This document shows, one piece after another, positions 58,144 through 64,000 of a stretch of 64,000 bases of DNA; position 1 is the first letter of the stretch, and every line of letters starts with the position of its first letter. Position numbers and translations under genes: made by a program. The notes under the pieces were generated by a model that worked only from the letters and a program-made list of their open reading frames with translations, made no database searches and was not told where the DNA came from. The DNA is taken from positions 35,539,733 to 35,603,732 of the forward strand of contig CATQJL010000305.1 in assembly GCA_958299035.1 (NCBI GenBank). The letters run 5' to 3'. The DNA is from Cylicocyclus nassatus (lineage: Eukaryota; Nematoda; Chromadorea; Rhabditida; Strongylidae).

Positions 58144-59420
58144 AACTTGTCAGCAAATTGTACGCAATTACTCGAAGGTTAATCCAAACTAATTGTGTCC
58201 TGTATTTTTCTAGGAAAGTGGCAGCCCGAAGGTCCAAGGTACAGATTCATGTGTTATGATCACAATTTTCTTTCCATCCCAATCATCGGAGGAGAAGAAG
58301 CATCCAAAAAGCGCAATAAGGAATGATGTGAAGTGTGGAACTAATTAGTGCCTAGTAAGGTAGTGTGCTTTTTTCAGCATTTTCTTTACTATTCGAACAT
58401 TAGGTACGGAAGCAGCTGTTCGACTCCACCGTCAAGAAATACTGACGTTTGTACTGGATAATCTTCAAAATAGTGATGTTTGGTCGATCAGAGCGCAAGC
58501 ACTAAGAATGCTCACGGAGACGATGGAATGTCTCAAGCACAGAGCAGAAGGAAAAGACGCAGGTGAGTTGTTGCAATCCGTTCATGTAATTTATTAGTTT
58601 TTGATGATGAAATTTTCGGCCGCATTGTGGGCCTGTTTGATGGCGTTGGTGTCTGGTCGAGTTTCAATGGGTAAAGGTATGGGCTATTTTATTGGCTTCT
58701 GAGATTTCTCACTCTTTGGATTGATTAGAGATGAGCGAAAACGCTTCTGTTCCTATCTTCTTTCTATCCAATCTCTCTTTGGTGGCTTAGATGACGTCAT
58801 AAATTTTTAATGAGAGAATTGGCTAAGCACTGCACTCTTTCTTTTAGCTCCTTTCTCTAGCTAGCGATGTCAACAGAAGTGCGAAGACCGTTTGAGCCGT
58901 ATACTGTCCAAAGTATTTGAGAAACTTTCTTTCACAAATCATAACGGAGATTTGCACTTTTTTGGTTCTTTGTTATAGTAAGGAAAAGTCCAAGACCAAA
59001 GCTGCTATTTTGCAAGTGATGTTGGATAGAGTCTAGTCAGCTTTTGGAATGGGACTACTAGAAAGAGATTGTCGATTCAGCTTTTATAAAACCACGAATC
59101 AAAATTATTTCCATTCAGACTTCATGCAAGATATTGGTTCGAGCGAAGTCGGGTTAATCTACGAATTAGCAACGACTGAGCAGCGTAAAGCTCTTATGAA
59201 CGATCTTATGTGCAACATATTTGAGGGAAAACCGTTTGCCGCTGTTAAACCTGACTAAAACTCTGTTGTTTTTGGCAAGGAACAAAACATAACTGGTCGT
59301 GATGCGTAAGTAGTTGAAACAATTTGTCCGTGGTTCAACTATACTTTTGTGTGATTTAGACAGAAGTTGAGCACATAGAAGGATATATGCTCTATAGCTA
59401 CAGATCTCAATCAGCCTGAC
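58144..59420 (+). repeat. Direct repeat of 1,277 bp, left copy
   Basis: Identical but for about nine single-base differences to 60,598-61,874. The offset is 2,454 bp at every landmark checked, so there are no indels between the copies. Differences cluster in the first 550 bp. Confidence 0.95.
58404..58562 (+). pseudogene. ECM29-like exon, left duplicate
   Basis: A 159-bp exon between CATTAG and GTGAGT reading TEAAVRLHRQEILTFV ... RAQALRMLTETMECLK, a HEAT-type helix pair. It differs from 60,858-61,016 by three amino acids (V/I, S/N, A/V). The open frame and splice sites are intact in both copies. Confidence 0.75.
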
Positions 59421-60597
59421 CTTGTCTACAAATTTATGAATCTTGCAAGACACAATTCTCGGTGGAACACTAAAAAAGTAGTATGATTTCACGTAGTACT
59501 TCTTCATTATTGGGTTTTGTCCTAGGGTGCCGAACTTGGACTTACGGCCTGCTTGAAGAGCCTTGGAAAGTTAGTTGTTCGGATTTCCTCCGAGACTAAA
59601 GGTCAAGATCCACATGCATTTCTTGACTCTTTCCTTCCGGTACTTATCCGAAATGTTATACACTCGGACCCCAAAATCAACAAGTAGTTCAGGTGTGATG
59701 AGATTCAAGATTGTACTGGTGACTTATTACATATGTTTGCGGCATCTCTTTACTTTTGGAGGTGGCTAAGAAAGCTGGAAAACAACTGCGTTCGTATTTG
59801 CACGAATTGATTCCATCTCTCATCAACGCTATAAGTGATACTGAGCCTGCAATCTAAATTATGGTGCTTATTGTTCAAGTCTTGGTGAGCTAGAAGTGGT
59901 CAGTGAATCATGATTTTCGACAGATGCATTGTGTCAACTGGGTCGTGTGAACTTCTTTTTTTAAGCTGGACGACGCACGAGCCCAAATTGCGCGCACATG
60001 ACTGAGATAACCTTTCATGACCTCATTCCTCAGGTTTCTGAAAGAATTCCCTTTATATGTTTTGATTTGATTCTTGTTTGTTCTAGATTGATAGCAGTGT
60101 TCTGATTGGTGTTTAACCTCGCTTGTGCGAGCAGCTCCGTTCGAGTGCAGGTGCCAGTACGAGAACTGCATGTGCTCAACTGTTGACAGTGCTGGCACTT
60201 AAAGCGCCGCAGCTGCTTATGGACCACCCCGCTCAATGCGGTATGAATCTGTCATATGTAATCGTGGATCAACCTCATTGAGATTTGCAGATAAATTTTT
60301 CAATGCACCCATCGCCGGAATTAGGGATCGCAACTCATTTGTGAGGAAGCATTTCGCCAGTGCTGTTTTATACCTAGCAAAATATGCTTCTTCAAGTTCT
60401 TTCGGCGCTTGGTGAAAGCTTTATTGAAGGACTTGTTGGGAGAAGATGGTAAGGTGTCACTCATTATTACTTTTTTGACTAAGATCATCGGACAAAAGGG
60501 CACAACTCAACACAGAGCTGAAAATCTCCTCTTAATGACTGATGATAACTCGTTCTTTTTAGAAACTATGAAATAGTCTGCTAAATATGTTCTCAAA

Positions 60598-61874
60598 AAC
60601 TTGTCAGCAAATTGTACGCAATTACTCGAAGGTTAATCCAAACTAATTGTGTCCTGTATTTTTCTAGGGAAGTGGCAGCCCGAAGGTCCAAGGTACAGAT
60701 TCATGTGTTATGATCACAATTTTCTTTCCATCCCAATCATCGGAGGAGAAGAAGCATCCAAAAAGCGCAATAAGGAATGATGTGAAGTGTGGAACTAATT
60801 AGTGCCTAGTAAGGCAGTGTGCTTTTTTCAGCATTTTCTTTACTATTCGAACATTAGGTACGGAAGCAGCTATTCGACTCCACCGTCAAGAAATACTGAC
60901 GTTTGTACTAGATAATCTTCAAAATAATGATGTTTGGTCGATCAGAGCGCAAGCACTAAGAATGCTCACGGAGACGATGGAATGTCTCAAGCACAGAGTA
61001 GAAGGAAAAGACGCAGGTGAGTTGTTGCAATCCGTTCATGTAATTTATTAATTTTTGATGATGGAATTTTCGGCCGCATTGTGGGCCTGTTTGATGGCGT
61101 TGGTGTCTGGTCGAGTTTCAATGGGTAAAGGTCTGGGCTATTTTATTGGCTTCTGAGATTTCTCACTCTTTGGATTGATTAGAGATGAGCGAAAACGCTT
61201 CTGTTCCTATCTTCTTTCTATCCAATCTCTCTTTGGTGGCTTAGATGACGTCATAAATTTTTAATGAGAGAATTGGCTAAGCACTGCACTCTTTCTTTTA
61301 GCTCCTTTCTCTAGCTAGCGATGTCAACAGAAGTGCGAAGACCGTTTGAGCCGTATACTGTCCAAAGTATTTGAGAAACTTTCTTTCACAAATCATAACG
61401 GAGATTTGCACTTTTTTGGTTCTTTGTTATAGTAAGGAAAAGTCCAAGACCAAAGCTGCTATTTTGCAAGTGATGTTGGATAGAGTCTAGTCAGCTTTTG
61501 GAATGGGACTACTAGAAAGAGATTGTCGATTCAGCTTTTATAAAACCACGAATCAAAATTATTTCCATTCAGACTTCATGCAAGATATTGGTTCGAGCGA
61601 AGTCGGGTTAATCTACGAATTAGCAACGACTGAGCAGCGTAAAGCTCTTATGAACGATCTTATGTGCAACATATTTGAGGGAAAACCGTTTGCCGCTGTT
61701 AAACCTGACTAAAACTCTGTTGTTTTTGGCAAGGAACAAAACATAACTGGTCGTGATGCGTAAGTAGTTGAAACAATTTGTCCGTGGTTCAACTATACTT
61801 TTGTGTGATTTAGACAGAAGTTGAGCACATAGAAGGATATATGCTCTATAGCTACAGATCTCAATCAGCCTGAC
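60598..61874 (+). repeat. Direct repeat of 1,277 bp, right copy
   Basis: Begins AACTTGTCAGCAAATTG and ends TCAATCAGCCTGAC, matching 58,144-59,420. Together the copies show a tandem duplication of a 2,454-bp unit of which 1.5 copies remain. Confidence 0.95.
61573..61759 (+). pseudogene. ECM29-like exon, right duplicate with the same stop
   Basis: Duplicate of 59,119-59,305, between TTCCATTCAG and GTAAGT. It encodes FMQDIGSSEVGLIYEL ... KPFAAVKPD, then TAA (61,710-61,712), then SVVFGKEQNITG in the same frame. The shared stop must predate the duplication. Confidence 0.7.
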
Positions 61875-62189
61875 TAAGCCTGCTATTGTGATAGTGTATG
61901 CTGTTTTCGCTAATTTATTGTGTTTATAGTTCCATTTAGCATCTTCCCGTGTACGAGTTTCCACGCACAGCTTTATTTGTTTGTCAGATTTGCAGTCTAC
62001 CGCCAATACCTTAAAGATCGACTTCAAGCAAGTAGGAATAGTTGAGCTGGTAGTGGTTTGAATGGTTCGTCTTTACAGATCATTGCAGGATGCCTTCATG
62101 ATTTGACCCTACTTGAAGCAATGTTTGAGATAGTGGTGATATCATTGAAGAGCCCATCCATGGAAACACATTGATGAAGAGAGTTTGAG

Positions 62190-62580
62190 AAGGCGAATTT
62201 ACCAGGTTTGTGATATTCTTCTCTGAAGAATTGTGATTAACACTTAATGGCACGCAGTTGGTGCCTAATCAAATTGGCAAGTGTTACATATAGGCCGTTC
62301 CGATGCTTTGTTTTCAGGCCTTTCCAGTTTCTGTAAGTGATGTCGATGAATTCAGAGTCCATATGCGAATGGCTTTAGTGTATCTGAAACACCCAAACTT
62401 GACGCTTTACAAATGTTATTTACCTTTGGGCATAATATTTGTCATCGAAGTACCACGGGCGCCGAGTGAGTGAGTGTCAATGGATAAAATGTACACTTTT
62501 GGTTTATGATTGTCTAAATTTAAGAATTTTGTAGCTCTTTTCTACGGAGGTAAAAATTTAGAATTGGTTGCTGTATAATA
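62190..62580. other. No gene recognised
   Basis: Probable flank of the ECM29 relic. Short open frames only. Confidence 0.35.
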
Positions 62581-62582
62581 TC

Positions 62583-62985
62583 CTACCTAGGTTATCATTT
62601 TGTTTACTTCTCTCTTTACTTTTTTTACTTTTACTATTTTCTAGCATTTTGTACTAATCAGGTTATATGTTGTTGACATGTAGTTCTTTATGGTATAGTT
62701 GTTGCTTGTTATCTTATACTAATGAATTGCAGTAGTAGATGTAGTCTATGTTATGTTTATACGAATAAAATAGCTGATCTAGGTTATCATTTTGTTCACT
62801 TTTCCTCATCTTAGATTGTGTCTTTGCTCAGATATCATATAATAATAGATAGTTTATAGAGTTGATAGTTTTTTCGTTTTTATAGCAATCCTAGCATTTG
62901 CTCCGATCGGGTTACATGTTGTTGACATAGTTGTTGATACTATAGTTGTTGCTTCTGTTACTAATAAATTGCGGTAGTATCTATG
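62583..62985. repeat. AT-rich tandem duplication, about 200-bp unit
   Basis: TAGGTTATCATTTTGTTTAC, GTTGTTGACAT, ATAGTTGTTGCTT and AATTGC(A/G)GTAGTA recur in the same order at about 62,590 and 62,785. The copies are diverged by indels. Confidence 0.7.
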
Positions 62986-63181
62986 AAATAGTTCAATGTG
63001 TTTATTTTGCCATAAATTGCAGAGATCATGATAAGCATTTATCAAATTGAGTGTTGAATTGGTTGCCTAATGAAATCTGAGGTTCTATTTCATGTTTTTG
63101 AAAGTAAAGATTCAAATCATTCATACAGGATAGAGAAAGTCTCGAAAAAGTAATTTCTTACACCAGTACCCCACTGGGCCG

Positions 63182-63345
63182 CTAGTCAGAAAACAAAAAA
63201 AACAAGTTTTTCCACCAAGACGCCAACTTTGGGCGATTTAGGCGTAAAATCAATTGTGTTGTGCAAAGTACGCAACACAATTGATTTTACGCCTAAATAA
63301 CTGTAAGACGCGGTGGCTGTAGAAGTAATATTGTCTTAATTTGTG
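63182..63345 (-). mobile_element. Fold-back MITE family M3, copy 2
   Basis: Inverted copy of 53,230-53,400: TTTTTCCACCA...GACGCCAACTTTGGGCG, then TTTAGGCGTAAAATCAATTG and the CAACACAATTGATT hairpin, then GACGCGGTGGCTG. Confidence 0.85.
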
Positions 63346-63560
63346 GGCGTGGCCGGAGTCCGCCCGAGCCGCGGACCTTAATTCATGTCAATATCATTGC
63401 ACCGGCCGAGCCGCGGACTAAATAGGCTTACCGGCTCAGCCGCGGCCTCAATGATGGGCTCAGACACTGTGAATATTGATTGCACCGGCCGAGCCGCGGA
63501 CGCTGCGAAATTCCAGCCTGAAAAGGTCCGCGGCTCGGCCGGACGCAGTATCTGAGTAGT
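63346..63560. repeat. GC-rich CCGGCCGAGCCGCGGAC repeats
   Basis: At least five imperfect copies of GGCCGAGCCGCGG(A/C)C, each with a SacII site and in both orientations, next to M3 copy 2. The same phrase adjoins M3 copy 1 at 53,185 and reappears at 63,973. Confidence 0.8.
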
Positions 63561-63714
63561 TGAACGTTGGAGCACAGATTAGGATTGCATAGAACGCATT
63601 CAGTATTCATCAGCAAGGAAAGCACATCGTTAAATACATTTCTAAGCTTCATTGTTAAGCTTCATTGTTCATTGTCATTTTAATTCGTTGCCTTGTATTA
63701 ATGTTTTTTCTTAG

Positions 63715-63817
63715 ATCTTAGCTGTCGATCCCAGGGTCCAGTCGGAGTTGTTCAAGAAGAATGGTGACGAACCAGTGCGAGTGAATTCTCAGCTCGCTCG
63801 AAGTCCGTTCAGCTTCG
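63715..63817 (+). CDS. Unassigned exon
   Basis: Between TTTTTTCTTAG and GTGAGTATT, open in one frame: ILAVDPRVQSELFKKNG ... VRVNSQLARSPFSFG, ending in phase 1. The codon pattern and both splice sites support a real exon. The gene is not recognised and probably continues beyond the window. Confidence 0.4.
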
Positions 63818-63865
63818 GTGAGTATTCAGTAAGACGTCAAAGTCTCGAAATGCTCTACGGTCTCT

Positions 63866-63886
63866 GTTTAAAGGCAGTGTCTCACC
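63866..63886. repeat. Orphan terminus of the TTAA fold-back family
   Basis: GTTTAAAGGCAGTGTCTC resembles the TTAAAGGCAGCGTCC left end of the element at 44,606. The partner arm is not in the window. Confidence 0.45.
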
Positions 63887-64000
63887 AAAGTTGAGGTTGC
63901 GCGGATCTTCACATATCCTATTATAGAGACCTCCAGATAGCCCATTGCAACAAGTCCCACTCAATTCGACGAGGACCGGCCCGCGGCCCGTCACCGTCGG

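Larger units (their letters stand above)
58404..62185 (+). pseudogene. ECM29 proteasome-adaptor pseudogene with internal tandem duplication
   Basis: Exon-sized segments resemble successive HEAT-repeat parts of ECM29/KIAA0368, a scaffold that ties the 26S proteasome to other factors. In protein order: FMQDIGSSEVGLIYELA (59,119-59,305), AELGLTACLKSLGKL (59,526-59,684), LLLEVAKKAGKQLRSYL (about 59,730-59,850), PRLCEQLRSSAGASTRTA (60,087-60,240), IAGIRDRNSFVRKHFAS (60,291-60,448) and TEAAIRLHRQEIL (60,858-61,016). Copies of the last and first segments lie outside this order, at 58,404-58,562 and 61,573-61,759, because the unit is tandemly duplicated. Disabling changes: TAA at 59,256 (and its copy at 61,710), a frameshift near 59,853, TAA at 60,114 where Leu is expected, and a frame change near 60,395. 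Less certain pieces continue to 62,185. Splice sites are kept, so it arose by DNA duplication. Confidence 0.75.

Noticed and set aside
59166..62027. Minus-strand frames at 59,166-59,507 and 61,620-62,027
   Set aside because: Antisense to the ECM29-like exons and present twice only because of the duplication.
1..64000. Telomere repeats (TTAGGC), rRNA genes, SL RNA genes
   Set aside because: Looked for because of the satellite and the nematode context. No tandem TTAGGC and no rRNA or SL RNA sequence was recognised.

Overview
This window looks like nuclear DNA of a nematode, most likely a clade V strongylid of the hookworm type. That is inferred from the mobile-element families (a BEL/Pao element with a phlebovirus-type envelope, an RTE-clade LINE, Penelope-like GIY-YIG fragments, a Helitron-type element and many fold-back MITEs). 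It also fits the short introns ending in TTTCAG-like acceptors and two gene starts lying just downstream of a TTTCAG, as in spliced-leader genes. There is no bacterial gene layout, no operon and no CRISPR array.

Layout. 1-20,911 is one unbroken satellite array of 62-bp and 53-bp monomers, nearly all carrying an EcoRI site and arranged in higher-order blocks. At 20,912 it abuts, mid-gene, the 3' half of a BEL/Pao retroelement: integrase C-terminal half, a broken envelope gene, a polypurine tract and a probable 3' LTR (about 24,065-25,204) that itself contains a coiled-coil plus zinc-knuckle ORF behind a TATA box. A GTAT/GT microsatellite follows. 25.5-32.3 kb is gene-poor. 32.3-32.7 kb holds the first two exons of a CDC50/TMEM30 flippase subunit. 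33-36 kb contains MITEs, a Helitron-type element with a large internal palindrome, and one isolated exon. 37.2-42.4 kb is a nested cluster: two inverted Penelope-like 3' ends, each with a GIY-YIG domain and a hammerhead-ribozyme-like motif, one of them split by an RTE LINE flanked by an 11-bp target-site duplication. 42.5-46.7 kb is rich in fold-back elements. 47.4-50.1 kb holds an unrecognised ten-exon gene on the minus strand. 53.9-55.1 kb is a broken transketolase 3' end on the minus strand. 55.2-57.6 kb contains an unassigned exon and a duplicated Cys-rich fragment. 58.1-62.2 kb is a decayed, partly tandem-duplicated fragment of the proteasome adaptor ECM29. The window ends with more fold-back DNA and one unassigned exon.

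Taken together. The recognisable host genes (CDC50, transketolase, ECM29) and probably the unrecognised gene all carry frameshifts or stops, and all the autonomous mobile elements are truncated or broken. The window therefore reads as repeat-rich, relaxed chromosome sequence next to a large satellite rather than a working gene neighbourhood. Frequent indels in the assembly are an alternative for some single-base frameshifts, but not for the stop shared by both ECM29 copies. The most interesting items are the higher-order satellite, the LTR-embedded zinc-knuckle ORF, the hammerhead motifs, the palindromic Helitron and the exact 2,454-bp ECM29 duplication.
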